9,325 bases of DNA from an uncultured Clostridia bacterium (GTDB taxonomy: Bacteria > Bacillota > Clostridia > Christensenellales > Borkfalkiaceae): assembly GCA_946624395.1 (NCBI GenBank), contig CAMORY010000040.1, forward strand, positions 1-9,325, written 5' to 3'. The position numbers were made by a program, and so were the translations under genes. This document shows positions 1-6,738 of this stretch, in pieces (the stretch's first letter is position 1; the number at the start of each line of letters is the position of its first letter). A model generated the notes under the pieces. It saw nothing but the letters and a program-made list of their open reading frames with translations, did no database searches and was not told where the DNA came from.

Positions 1-30
1 GTCAAGCGCTTTCATCTTGGTTTCGTCCAT
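1..30 (-). CDS. recA: Recombinase RecA, N-terminal codons only (partial)
   Basis: Only the first codons lie in the window; the gene runs off the left edge. From the ATG at 30 the protein reads MDETKMKALD. The KALD sequence near the N-terminus is typical of RecA, where it precedes the start of the core that binds ATP and DNA. Position is the main support: recA directly follows cinA in many Bacillota. An ATG at 39 would add MDK, but the AAGGA at 43-39 would then touch the start codon. The same AAGGA sits 8 bases before the ATG at 30, so 30 is the better start. The gap from the cinA stop is 18 bases with no terminator, so recA is probably cotranscribed with cinA. With ten residues visible the call rests on context as much as sequence. 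Confidence 0.72.
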   Translation of the reverse strand, partial: MDETKMKALD

Positions 31-38
31 CTTATCCA

Positions 39-43
39 TCCTT
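39..43 (-). promoter_or_regulatory. Ribosome binding site deciding the recA start
   Basis: The minus strand reads AAGGA here, 8 bases before the ATG at 30 but directly abutting the ATG at 39. This favours the shorter RecA N-terminus. It lies between the cinA stop and recA. Confidence 0.55.
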
Positions 44-48
44 ATACG

Positions 49-1203
49 TTATAAATTTTTTATAGTTTTAACGGCGAAAAATAGCGCCGCGTTAACTCCT
101 TTTAACGTTATCTCTTCTCTGTCGCCCGAAAAGTCGAACTTATACGTGTGTATACCGTTCTTGCCGCCCGCAGCGATAAAACACCTGCCGACGGGCGTAT
201 TCGTGCCGTCCCCGTCAGGTCCTGCTATCCCCGTGGTCGCAACCACTATATCGGGGTTTGCCGTTTTATAAAGCCCCGCAGCCATACGGTAGGCGGTTTT
301 GGCGCTCACCGCGCCGTCTTCTGAAATTATGCGTTCGGGAACGGACAAGCGGTTTTTTTTACTCTCGCCACTATAGGCGACTATCCCTTCGCAAAAATAC
401 GCCGAAACGCCCGCGTTTTTAACTATTTCCGCCGCTACCCTGCCGCCGGTAAAAGATTCCGCCACGGAAATGGTTTTGCCCGACAGTTTAAGAAGGGTAA
501 ACAGCGTTTCGGGAAGGGACGCGTTTCCGTCCGCATAACACATATCTTTCAGCGCCAACGCCACGTCTCTTTTAGCGGCGCGTATTTCCGCTTCGTCGGC
601 GGTATCAAAAAACACGGACACGGTAATATCGCCGTGATTTTCGGAAACGGTATAGGTAAACGCGTGGCTTGCCTTTACATTATCCAAAAGCGTTTCCGTT
701 TCGCGCTTAATGCCGAAACATTTTAAAACAAAACTTTTAGCAACGCCCGATTTTGCCGTAAGGTATGGCAAAACGTACTTATCGCACGCGTGGAAAAATT
801 CCGGCTCATAACTTGGCATCACTATAAGCGTAAAATCCCGCTCGTCCAGCGTAAAACCTTGGTACGCGCCGTATTCGTTGGGAATAAGCGTCGCTTCGGC
901 GGGCATAAGCGCGCCCGAAAAATCGGTACAGCCGCGGCTTTCAAGCGCCGCGCGCGCGTTCTCGTTTTCAATAAGCATAGAACCCGCAAACTCCGCAACC
1001 GTTTCTTTCAAATCGAAATCCGCACCGTCGGCAATTATCAACACGTCCGCCATATCGCGGAACACTTCGTACCCGCGCTTAAAGCCTATATCGTCGGAAG
1101 GTGATAAAACCTGTACTGTGTTAAGGTCTACCCCGCCGCCCGTAAAGCAGGCGCGCGCCTTTTTTACGTCGAAATCACCGAACGCCAAAAGTGCCGTTTT
1201 CAT
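49..1203 (-). CDS. cinA: CinA family protein with intact C-terminal amidohydrolase domain and degenerate N-terminal domain
   Basis: CinA proteins join an N-terminal molybdopterin-binding-like (COG1058) domain, a small middle domain and a C-terminal nicotinamide-nucleotide (NMN) amidohydrolase domain that recycles NMN. The C-terminal domain (about residues 228-384) looks intact: AESFTGG at 248-254, carrying the family's conserved serine, then AYSGESK at 276-282 and TGIAGPDGDG at 324-333 followed by TPVG. The N-terminal domain (about 1-165) keeps the fold-level pattern, but the usual GGLGPT-type motif is replaced by ADGADFD at 58-64 and the usual PGPPSEM-like motif by PSYEPEF at 130-136. Its phosphatase/pyrophosphatase activity is therefore doubtful. 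The length (384) is slightly below the usual 410 or so. The ATG overlaps the pgsA stop by 4 bases (ATGA), and an AAGGAAG lies 13 bases upstream. The protein is expected in the cytoplasm. Family assignment is firm; loss of N-terminal function is inferred. Confidence 0.9.
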   Translation of the reverse strand: MKTALLAFGDFDVKKARACFTGGGVDLNTVQVLSPSDDIGFKRGYEVFRDMADVLIIADGADFDLKETVAEFAGSMLIENENARAALESRGCTDFSGALMPAEATLIPNEYGAYQGFTLDERDFTLIVMPSYEPEFFHACDKYVLPYLTAKSGVAKSFVLKCFGIKRETETLLDNVKASHAFTYTVSENHGDITVSVFFDTADEAEIRAAKRDVALALKDMCYADGNASLPETLFTLLKLSGKTISVAESFTGGRVAAEIVKNAGVSAYFCEGIVAYSGESKKNRLSVPERIISEDGAVSAKTAYRMAAGLYKTANPDIVVATTGIAGPDGDGTNTPVGRCFIAAGGKNGIHTYKFDFSGDREEITLKGVNAALFFAVKTIKNL

Positions 1204-1787
1204 TTATCTTTTTTATCTTCCTTAAGCACGGAAATGTTTTTTATTATTGCTTCCGCGCCCGAAATCACCGTTAAAAGGGCGGCTATTCCCAACGCGATAA
1301 GCCCCGCGATATTCACCGCGGTATAAAGCCCCGCCTGAAACTCAGCGCCGACAAGCAGAACGCAAATCGCAATATCCTGCACGAAAGTCTTTATTTTGCC
1401 CGACTTTGCCGCGGCAAGCACCGTGCCTTTGGACGCCGCGACCATACGGAACCCGCTTATTATAAGTTCGCGGGAAAGGATTATAACCACCGCTATAGAA
1501 AAGTACGCGGGCAGTATTTCCGCGCCGCCGTTTGGCACTACAAGCATAACGATTAAAGCCGCCGCGACCAGTACCTTATCTGCTATCGGGTCTAAAAACT
1601 TACCCAAATCGGTGATTAAATTATACTTTCGCGCAAGATACCCGTCCAAAAAATCGGTAAACGCCGCAAGCGCGAACACTACCGCCGACAAAAGGTAATT
1701 GTACGGGATAGCGGTTATAAAATAGACGGCGACGAATACCGGTATCATAATTATTCTTAAAAGGGTCAATCTGTTTGGTAAATTCAT
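1200..1787 (-). CDS. pgsA: CDP-diacylglycerol--glycerol-3-phosphate 3-phosphatidyltransferase
   Basis: This integral membrane enzyme makes phosphatidylglycerol phosphate from CDP-diacylglycerol and glycerol 3-phosphate, the committed step to phosphatidylglycerol and cardiolipin. The CDP-alcohol phosphotransferase signature is complete: D48, G49, A52, R53, G62, D66 and D70 have exactly the spacing DGx2ARx8Gx3Dx3D. Hydrophobic stretches near residues 8-30, 33-46, 72-86, 93-112, 136-148 and 155-182 fit the family's multi-span topology. A lysine/aspartate-rich tail (190-195) should be cytoplasmic. At 195 residues it has normal length. The ATG overlaps the rimO stop by 4 bases, and a GGAG inside the last rimO codons lies 7 bases upstream, so translation is probably coupled. 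PgsA rather than cardiolipin or phosphatidylserine synthase is chosen from the NLPNRLTLLRI start and the cinA-recA context. Confidence 0.95.
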   Translation of the reverse strand: MNLPNRLTLLRIIMIPVFVAVYFITAIPYNYLLSAVVFALAAFTDFLDGYLARKYNLITDLGKFLDPIADKVLVAAALIVMLVVPNGGAEILPAYFSIAVVIILSRELIISGFRMVAASKGTVLAAAKSGKIKTFVQDIAICVLLVGAEFQAGLYTAVNIAGLIALGIAALLTVISGAEAIIKNISVLKEDKKDK

Positions 1788-3100
1788 ATTCTTTCTCCAT
1801 ATAAATCGTAGCCGTCGGACTTCAATATTCTTACGTTGTAAAATTCACCGTAATTTATCTCTTCCGCGGAAAAGAATTTAACCTTTCCGTCTACGCTCGG
1901 CGCGTTGAAATAGGCGCGCCCGTAGTACACGAGTTCATCTCTGTCAAACCCTTCGGCAAACACTTTAAACGCTTTGCCGACGAGCGCTTTTCCGTTCTCT
2001 TTTACGATTTTTTTCTGTACCGAATACAGTTTTTTCAGTCTTTTGGTTTTAACGCTTGCCGAAATCTGCCCGCCTAAATTGTACGCGGCGGTGTCTTCTT
2101 CGCGGCTGTATTTGAAAAAACCCGCGTTGAAAAGTTTTGCCTTTTGCAAAAATTCTGTTAGCCTTAAAAAGTCTTCGTCCGTTTCGGTGGGAAAGCCCGT
2201 TATAAACGTGGAACGCACGGCAATGCCCTGCACTTCGTTTTTAAGCCGTTCGATAAGTTTAAGGTAGCCTTCCCCCGTACCCTTGCGGTTCATAAGTTTT
2301 AAAATCCTGTCGTCCGCATGCTGAAGGGGTATGTCTATATACCGTATCAGTTTGGGGTTGGACTGAAATTCGCGTATAAGTTCGTCGGTAATGTTTTCGG
2401 GATAGCAGTATAAAAGCCGTATTCCGCCCACGTTTTGTAGCGTCGAAAGCGTGCGTATAAGCGCAACCAGACTGCTTTGCGGCGTTAAATCCCTGCCGTA
2501 TGCAGAAGTGTCCTGCGCAACGAGTATAAGTTCCCGCACGTTGCCGAGCGCTTTTACTTCTTCAACTAAATTCTCTGGGCGTACCGAACGGTATCTGCCG
2601 CGGATTTTGGGTATAAGACAATAAGTACAATGATTGTCGCACCCGTCCGCTATCTTAAGATACGCGTAGCCGTCGGTGGTTATAACCCGTTGCGTGCCGC
2701 CGTTCCCAAAAGGCTCGCCAACGGCGTTAATCTGCCCGCCGCTAGTATAAAGCCTGTCTATAACTTCAAGTATACGGTCGTAATCGGAAACGCCTATAAA
2801 CGCGTCCGCTTCCGAGAGTTCGCCCATAAGTTCGCCGACGTACTTTTGCGGCAGACACCCGCTGACTATTATTTTTTCCACAGCGCCGCTTTTTTTATAC
2901 TCCGCGGCGGAAAGTATCTCCTTTATGGACTCTTCCCTTGCCGCTTGCAAAAATGCGCAAGTGTTGATAATTATTATCTGCGCTTTTTGTATATCGCGGG
3001 TTATGGTATGCTTTTGTCGCAAAATGGCGAGCATCTTTTCGGTATCGACTCTGTTTTTATCGCAACCTAACGAGATAACGCCTATCAGTTTATTTTCCAT
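1784..3100 (-). CDS. rimO: Ribosomal protein S12 methylthiotransferase RimO
   Basis: RimO is a radical-SAM enzyme with two 4Fe-4S clusters that adds a methylthio group to the conserved aspartate of ribosomal protein S12. Three domains are visible. The UPF0004/MTTase domain (1-125) has cluster cysteines C13, C48 and C82. The radical-SAM domain (about 140-365) has the CxxxCxxC motif at C154, C158 and C161. A TRAM-type RNA/protein-binding tail (about 368-438) follows. The SLGCDKN start and FFKYSREEDTAA (328-339) match RimO rather than the tRNA enzymes MiaB and MtaB, which begin with a TxGCxxN-type motif. Length 438 is normal. An in-frame TAA 15 bases upstream leaves the ATG at 3100 as the only start that retains C13, although no good Shine-Dalgarno sequence precedes it. 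It lies 49 bases after ftsK with no visible terminator and overlaps pgsA by 4 bases. Confidence 0.95.
   Translation of the reverse strand: MENKLIGVISLGCDKNRVDTEKMLAILRQKHTITRDIQKAQIIIINTCAFLQAAREESIKEILSAAEYKKSGAVEKIIVSGCLPQKYVGELMGELSEADAFIGVSDYDRILEVIDRLYTSGGQINAVGEPFGNGGTQRVITTDGYAYLKIADGCDNHCTYCLIPKIRGRYRSVRPENLVEEVKALGNVRELILVAQDTSAYGRDLTPQSSLVALIRTLSTLQNVGGIRLLYCYPENITDELIREFQSNPKLIRYIDIPLQHADDRILKLMNRKGTGEGYLKLIERLKNEVQGIAVRSTFITGFPTETDEDFLRLTEFLQKAKLFNAGFFKYSREEDTAAYNLGGQISASVKTKRLKKLYSVQKKIVKENGKALVGKAFKVFAEGFDRDELVYYGRAYFNAPSVDGKVKFFSAEEINYGEFYNVRILKSDGYDLYGERI
1795..1798 (-). promoter_or_regulatory. Ribosome binding site of pgsA inside the rimO 3' end
   Basis: The minus strand reads GGAG 7 bases before the pgsA ATG, within the codons for the last residues of RimO (GERI). 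It supports the 4-base overlapping start and translational coupling of the two genes. Confidence 0.6.
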
Positions 3101-3149
3101 TTGTATATTACTTTAACTTTTCCGTTTAATTCCGCATTGCAGCATTAAA

Positions 3150-6035
3150 TCAATAACCGTCGGGCATTGTGCCGAATCTGTTTTCAAACTCTTCGCGGGT
3201 TATAAGCACCCTGCGCGCTTTACTGCCTTCATTGCCCGAAACAAAGCCAAGCCTTTCCATTTTATCCACAAGCCCGCCCGCACGCGCATAGCCTATCTGG
3301 AAACGGCGCTGAAGCATTGCTATCGACACCGAATTCGAAGTAATGGCAAGCCACAGGGCTTTTAAGAAGAAATCGTCTATCCCATCGTTGTCTTCTTCGT
3401 CGCCGCCGACAGTCGTCGTTTCTTCCCTAGCAGGACGCGCGGATTTTTCAAGGAATTCTTTTAAATCGTCGTCGTAATACGCCGCGTTCTTTTCCTTGAT
3501 ATAGGCAACTATATTGTTTATCTCTCTATCGCTTATCCAAGCGCCCTGATAACGTTCGGTTTCGGGCATACCCGAATTTTTATAGAGCATATCGCCGTTG
3601 CCGAGCAGTTTTTCCGCCCCGCCTTCGGACAAAATAGTGCTGGAATCCTGAAAGTTCATAACTTTAAGTGCGATTCTCGACGGCAGGTTGGCTTTTATCG
3701 TACCCGTTATTATATCTACAGACGGGCGCTGGGTAGCAAGCACAAGGTGAATACCCGCCGCGCGCGCCTTTTGCGCGAGCATACGGATATTCGTTTCCAT
3801 ATCCTTTTTACAGGTTTCCATTAAATCGGCAAGTTCGTCCACTACGATAACTATACGCGGCATTTTGGCGACCGTATCGCTTGCGACTATTTCGTTATAA
3901 CTCTCTATGTCGCTGACCAGCCCGCCTTCGATTTTAGCAAACTCGTCGTAGCGGCGCTCCATCTCCTTATACGCCCATTGAAGTACCGAAACCGCTTTCT
4001 GCGGTTCGGTTATTATTTCGTCTATCATAAGGTGCGGCAGATGTTCGTACTTTCTGAACCCTACGCGCTTGGGGTCGATAAGGATAAGCCGCAACTCTTC
4101 GGGACTGTAGCGCATAAGCATACTGACTATCATTACGTTTAAGCACACGCTCTTTCCCGAACCCGTTGCGCCCGCAACGAGATAATGCGGACCTTTGGCA
4201 AGGTTATCGGTAATCGAGTTGCCGACGATATCTTTACCGAGAGCAAACATAAGCGAACCCGCTTTGATTTTCTGCCCCGCCGCGCCTTCTAATACTTCTT
4301 TAAGTCCTACCGTGATTTTGGTCTTGTTTGCAACTTCTATACCCACAAGGTCTTTGCCGGGGATGGGCGCTTCTATTCTTACGCCCGCCTTGGACTGCAA
4401 ACGCATTTTAAGGTCGTCGTCGTAGGCTAAAACCTTTTTAACGGTTATACCCGCGGGCATCTTAACTTCGTACCGCGTAATAGTCGGACCTTGCACGTAG
4501 CCCTGCGGTTCTACGTTAATATGGAAATCTTCTAAAACCCGCCTTATTATCTCTATGCGCTCTTCGTGATTTTCTCTCGGTGCGTCGGCTGGCGGCGCGT
4601 ACGTTTCAAGCAAATCGAGCGGCGGTTTGTAGTACGGTCTGTTAATGGGAACGGGCGGTTTTTCGGGTTTTTCCGTTTCTTCGGAATTTAAATCGGCACT
4701 CCTGCGCGTAAAATCCGCGTTTCCGTTCCCGTCTGGTACTACCCTGCTCGTATAGGACGGTTTTTCTTCAAACAGAATACTGCGCGCCCTGCCTTCGCGT
4801 ATTCTCGGGGCGGGCGGCTCTTCAAACTTCGGTTCTTCAAAAGCGGGCTCTTCCGAAACCGGTTCTTCTGCGGTAAAGTCTTCGCGTTCAGAAAGCGTTT
4901 CCGTATCGGTCAACCCGTCCGAAAAAGCGTTTTCTTCGGTTTCCGCTTCGGGCGCGTCGTCCGCGGCGACGTATCTTGCGCTAAACGCCTCCGCACGGAT
5001 TTCCGCGTCGCTTTTATAGTCGTTTTCATGCTCTATCATAGGAATTTCGTCGCTATCGGCGGCGTCTTCCACAGGCTCTGCGTCTTTTCTTGCGGGAATA
5101 TAGTCTGAAACGCGCGCGGCGGAAATATCGCCGTTCGTTCCGTTTTCTTCTATTGTGATTTTCGCGGGAGTTTTTATATACTCGATTTTCTTCTGCAGTT
5201 CGCTGTTGTATTTTTCGGAATAGGTGTTTGCGTACGCGCTGACGTTCAAAGAATTAGTCGAAGAATCCACGGTAAAAGACGAGCCTTCGTCTTTCGCCAT
5301 TTCCCGCTTGGTTTTAAATCCGAAATCTTTGCTGTTGCTGATAAACAGCCTTTGTTCTTTTGCGGTATGTTTATAATCCTGCCGCTCGGATTGCGGCGTG
5401 AAATCGTTGTCAAGGTTCTGCGCGGGTTCTGCGGCGCTGTCGGCAGGAGTTTCGTTTTTCACGAAAGTACTGCGGAATTCCCTGTCTGACGAAACGGGTT
5501 TTCCGTCTTTTACTATATCGGACACGAGAAAGTACGCGTCTATCCCGAAAACTACGGCGAGAACGACCGCGCTGCCTACGACCGTTAAAAGCGATTGCAG
5601 AAAATAGGCTATAATCGCCGCGGCAACGCCGCCTGCCGAAAACACGCCGTCCGCCGACGCGTAAGAAACGGAAATATATTCGCCGTAAGACAAGTCTTTA
5701 TATCCGCCCATCGAAATCACGTGCGCGAACAATACTACCGCAAGGATAGCGAAAAACGAAAGCGCCTTGCGCTTAAAAGACAGATTGAATTTTTTATCGA
5801 TAACAAGCATCGCGCCCTTAAGCGCCGCGTACGCAGTCAAAGGATACGCAAAATACCCGAACACGCCGAGTAAAAATTCACGCACGTATGCGCCCGGTGA
5901 GGAAAACACCGCGTCCCCCGTTATAATACAAATTAAACAAAGCGTAGCGAAAAGAACCATTACCACGCCCAAAGTTTCTTTTGTAAAAACGGCGGAAGCC
6001 GTTTTGTTTTTGCCGCTCTGACGTTGACTGTTCAC
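3150..6035 (-). CDS. ftsK: FtsK/SpoIIIE family DNA translocase
   Basis: This membrane-anchored, septum-located ATPase pumps chromosomal DNA during division or sporulation. The N-terminal region has about four membrane spans (residues 22-40, 54-78, 92-108, 135-170). A long acidic Pro/Glu-rich linker (about 175-465) includes an EEPxx pentapeptide run at 390-409. The alpha/beta motor (about 480-855) has Walker A GATGSGKS (622-629), IDPKR (653-657), Walker B VIVVDE (729-734) and ATQRPSVDIITG (767-778). A gamma winged-helix DNA-reading domain (about 886-948) includes QIGYARAGGLVDKM. The start is GTG at 6035 with AAAGGAG 7 bases upstream. At 961 residues it is longer than Bacillus SpoIIIE (about 790) because of the linker. 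The usual SSQxDSRT segment after the motor reads MNFQDSST (793-800). FtsK versus SpoIIIE cannot be settled from sequence. It appears to be the first gene of the operon. Confidence 0.95.
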   Translation of the reverse strand: MNSQRQSGKNKTASAVFTKETLGVVMVLFATLCLICIITGDAVFSSPGAYVREFLLGVFGYFAYPLTAYAALKGAMLVIDKKFNLSFKRKALSFFAILAVVLFAHVISMGGYKDLSYGEYISVSYASADGVFSAGGVAAAIIAYFLQSLLTVVGSAVVLAVVFGIDAYFLVSDIVKDGKPVSSDREFRSTFVKNETPADSAAEPAQNLDNDFTPQSERQDYKHTAKEQRLFISNSKDFGFKTKREMAKDEGSSFTVDSSTNSLNVSAYANTYSEKYNSELQKKIEYIKTPAKITIEENGTNGDISAARVSDYIPARKDAEPVEDAADSDEIPMIEHENDYKSDAEIRAEAFSARYVAADDAPEAETEENAFSDGLTDTETLSEREDFTAEEPVSEEPAFEEPKFEEPPAPRIREGRARSILFEEKPSYTSRVVPDGNGNADFTRRSADLNSEETEKPEKPPVPINRPYYKPPLDLLETYAPPADAPRENHEERIEIIRRVLEDFHINVEPQGYVQGPTITRYEVKMPAGITVKKVLAYDDDLKMRLQSKAGVRIEAPIPGKDLVGIEVANKTKITVGLKEVLEGAAGQKIKAGSLMFALGKDIVGNSITDNLAKGPHYLVAGATGSGKSVCLNVMIVSMLMRYSPEELRLILIDPKRVGFRKYEHLPHLMIDEIITEPQKAVSVLQWAYKEMERRYDEFAKIEGGLVSDIESYNEIVASDTVAKMPRIVIVVDELADLMETCKKDMETNIRMLAQKARAAGIHLVLATQRPSVDIITGTIKANLPSRIALKVMNFQDSSTILSEGGAEKLLGNGDMLYKNSGMPETERYQGAWISDREINNIVAYIKEKNAAYYDDDLKEFLEKSARPAREETTTVGGDEEDNDGIDDFFLKALWLAITSNSVSIAMLQRRFQIGYARAGGLVDKMERLGFVSGNEGSKARRVLITREEFENRFGTMPDGY
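4809..4868 (-). repeat. EEPxx pentapeptide repeat in the FtsK linker
   Basis: Residues 390-409 of the FtsK-like protein are four consecutive five-residue units: EEPVS, EEPAF, EEPKF, EEPPA. The repeat is in frame and sits inside a longer acidic, proline-rich linker between the membrane and motor domains. It is probably a flexible spacer. Confidence 0.8.
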
Positions 6036-6042
6036 TATCTTT

Positions 6043-6049
6043 CTCCTTT
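6043..6049 (-). promoter_or_regulatory. Ribosome binding site for the GTG start of ftsK
   Basis: The minus strand reads AAAGGAG 7 bases before a GTG codon at 6035. The site is strong and correctly spaced, which fixes this non-ATG start ahead of any downstream ATG. Confidence 0.8.
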
Positions 6050-6062
6050 CCGTTATGTTATA

Positions 6063-6091
6063 ATTATAACAAAAAAAAGTATTATTTACAA
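6063..6091 (-). promoter_or_regulatory. Putative sigma-A type promoter of the ftsK operon
   Basis: On the minus strand TTGTAA (6091-6086) and TATAAT (6068-6063) are 17 bases apart, giving a perfect -10 and a 4/6 match to the -35. Transcription would start near 6056, shortly upstream of the ftsK ribosome binding site. The -10 lies inside a 14-base perfect palindrome (GTTATAATTATAAC, 6057-6070). Any promoter call in such AT-rich DNA is uncertain. Confidence 0.5.
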
Positions 6092-6116
6092 TGTTTTTAT
6101 ATTAAAAAAATAATTT

Positions 6117-6162
6117 AAAAAAGCGTCGGACGCAGCCGATAAGGTTGCGCCCGACGCTTTTT
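6117..6162 (-). terminator. Rho-independent terminator downstream of hsp20
   Basis: A GC-rich stem pairs GCGTCGG (6123-6129) with CCGACGC (6151-6157). It continues after one A/C mismatch through a second 7-pair stem (6131-6137 with 6143-6149, one G/U pair) around a GATAA loop. It is flanked by A6 on the left and T5 on the right, so it has a U-tract in either direction. It lies 28 bases beyond the hsp20 stop and also separates that unit from the ftsK promoter. Confidence 0.9.
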
Positions 6163-6190
6163 AATAATCGGTTGGTTTTATTTGCCGTCG

Positions 6191-6619
6191 TTATTCTATG
6201 CTTATACGCCCCGATGGTATTTCTTTGGTATCTTTCGGCACGGTCAAAGACAAAATGCCGTTATCGTACCTGGCTTTTACGTCTTCTTCTTTTATACCTT
6301 CGCCGACGTAGTAAGAACGGCTGCAAGAATAATTTCTCTCCCGCCTTACGTATTTGTTCTTGTCTTCTTCTTTCTCCTGCTTTTTAGCGTTTACCGTTTG
6401 ATATCCGTTTTTAAGCGATACCTCTATATCCTTTTTGTCGAACCCGGGCAAATCTACCTGCATTTCATACCCGTTTTCCGTTTCCTTTATGTCAGTACGC
6501 ATATCCGCGGCAGAAACACCGCCGTAGAAAAATGGCTTAAAAAAGCCTTCAAACGGATCGTTCCAAACGTCCATAATCCCGTCGTTACCTTCACGCCTTC
6601 TCGATAAATAGTTTTTCAT
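6191..6619 (-). CDS. Hsp20/alpha-crystallin family small heat-shock protein
   Basis: Small heat-shock proteins are ATP-independent cytoplasmic holdases that assemble into oligomers and bind unfolding proteins. From the ATG at 6619 the product has 142 residues, a normal length. The N-terminal arm (1-36) contains an aromatic DPFEGFFKPFF segment. The alpha-crystallin domain spans about 38-130, with DLPGFDKKDIEV (56-67) and the conserved GILSLTVPK (121-129). A short tail ends in an IxI motif (I139, I141) used in oligomer assembly. A TTG at 6658 would add 13 residues, but it lacks a ribosome binding site and lies in the operator region. The ATG at 6619 has AGAGAGG 8 bases upstream. It is a single-gene unit with a CIRCE operator, so HrcA repression and heat induction are likely. 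Family members are often named hsp18 or ibpA; no specific symbol is justified. Confidence 0.95.
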   Translation of the reverse strand: MKNYLSRRREGNDGIMDVWNDPFEGFFKPFFYGGVSAADMRTDIKETENGYEMQVDLPGFDKKDIEVSLKNGYQTVNAKKQEKEEDKNKYVRRERNYSCSRSYYVGEGIKEEDVKARYDNGILSLTVPKDTKEIPSGRISIE

Positions 6620-6626
6620 AACACAT

Positions 6627-6634
6627 ACCTCTCT
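6627..6634 (-). promoter_or_regulatory. Ribosome binding site fixing the hsp20 start
   Basis: The minus strand reads AGAGAGGT, with the AGG ending 8 bases before the ATG at 6619. It decides against the upstream TTG at 6658, which has no comparable sequence in front of it. Confidence 0.75.
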
Positions 6635-6645
6635 TTTTATTTTTT

Positions 6646-6672
6646 TTAGCAATCTCAATCAAAGATTGTTAG
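6646..6672 (-). promoter_or_regulatory. Second, degenerate CIRCE-like palindrome overlapping the first
   Basis: On the plus strand this is TTAGCAATC, 9 bases, GATTGTTAG: the same arm length and spacer as CIRCE. It matches the consensus at 14 of 18 arm positions on my count. Its right arm shares TTAG (6669-6672) with the canonical element. It lies in the untranslated leader, so it could alternatively act as an RNA hairpin (CAATCT / AGATTG, 7-base loop). Confidence 0.45.
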
Positions 6673-6695
6673 CACTCTTTTCTTTCAATTGCTAA
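6669..6695 (-). promoter_or_regulatory. CIRCE operator (HrcA binding site) of hsp20
   Basis: The CIRCE consensus is TTAGCACTC-N9-GAGTGCTAA. The plus strand here reads TTAGCACTC (6669-6677), a 9-base spacer, then AATTGCTAA (6687-6695). One arm is perfect and the other matches 7 of 9, so 16 of 18 overall with exact spacing. It starts immediately downstream of the -10 box and covers the predicted transcription start, the usual place for HrcA repression of chaperone genes. hrcA itself is not in the window. Confidence 0.9.
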
Positions 6696-6700
6696 TTATA

Positions 6701-6728
6701 ATTATAGTCACTAATAATTATTTGTCAA
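6701..6728 (-). promoter_or_regulatory. Consensus vegetative promoter of hsp20
   Basis: On the minus strand TTGACA (6728-6723) is followed after 16 bases by TATAAT (6706-6701), so both hexamers are perfect. A second TATAAT (6700-6695) abuts the first. The predicted start is near 6694, inside the CIRCE element. A strong housekeeping promoter repressed by HrcA fits the known logic of CIRCE-controlled genes. Confidence 0.88.
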
Positions 6729-6738
6729 TAGTTTTACG

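Noticed and set aside
2630..3070. Plus-strand open frame of 146 codons opposite rimO
   Set aside because: It lies wholly antisense to conserved radical-SAM/MTTase sequence and has no recognisable motif. It fits a shadow of the coding strand.
3098..3110. TAATAT just before rimO as a -10 box of an internal, leaderless promoter
   Set aside because: The sequence 17 bases upstream is GGAATT, with no resemblance to a -35, and leaderless initiation is uncommon in this group. AT-richness explains the hexamer.
6182..6607. Plus-strand open frame of 141 codons opposite hsp20
   Set aside because: The minus-strand alpha-crystallin domain with its own promoter, operator and terminator explains this DNA. 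The plus-strand product is hydrophobic low-information sequence with no promoter.
6620..6658. Hsp20 start at the TTG at 6658 (13 extra residues)
   Set aside because: It has no ribosome binding site and lies within the operator-like palindrome, while the ATG at 6619 has a well-spaced AGAGAGG.
6620..6694. RNA thermometer (ROSE or fourU type) in the hsp20 leader
   Set aside because: No U-rich stretch pairs convincingly with the AGAGAGG site by eye. CIRCE already accounts for heat control.
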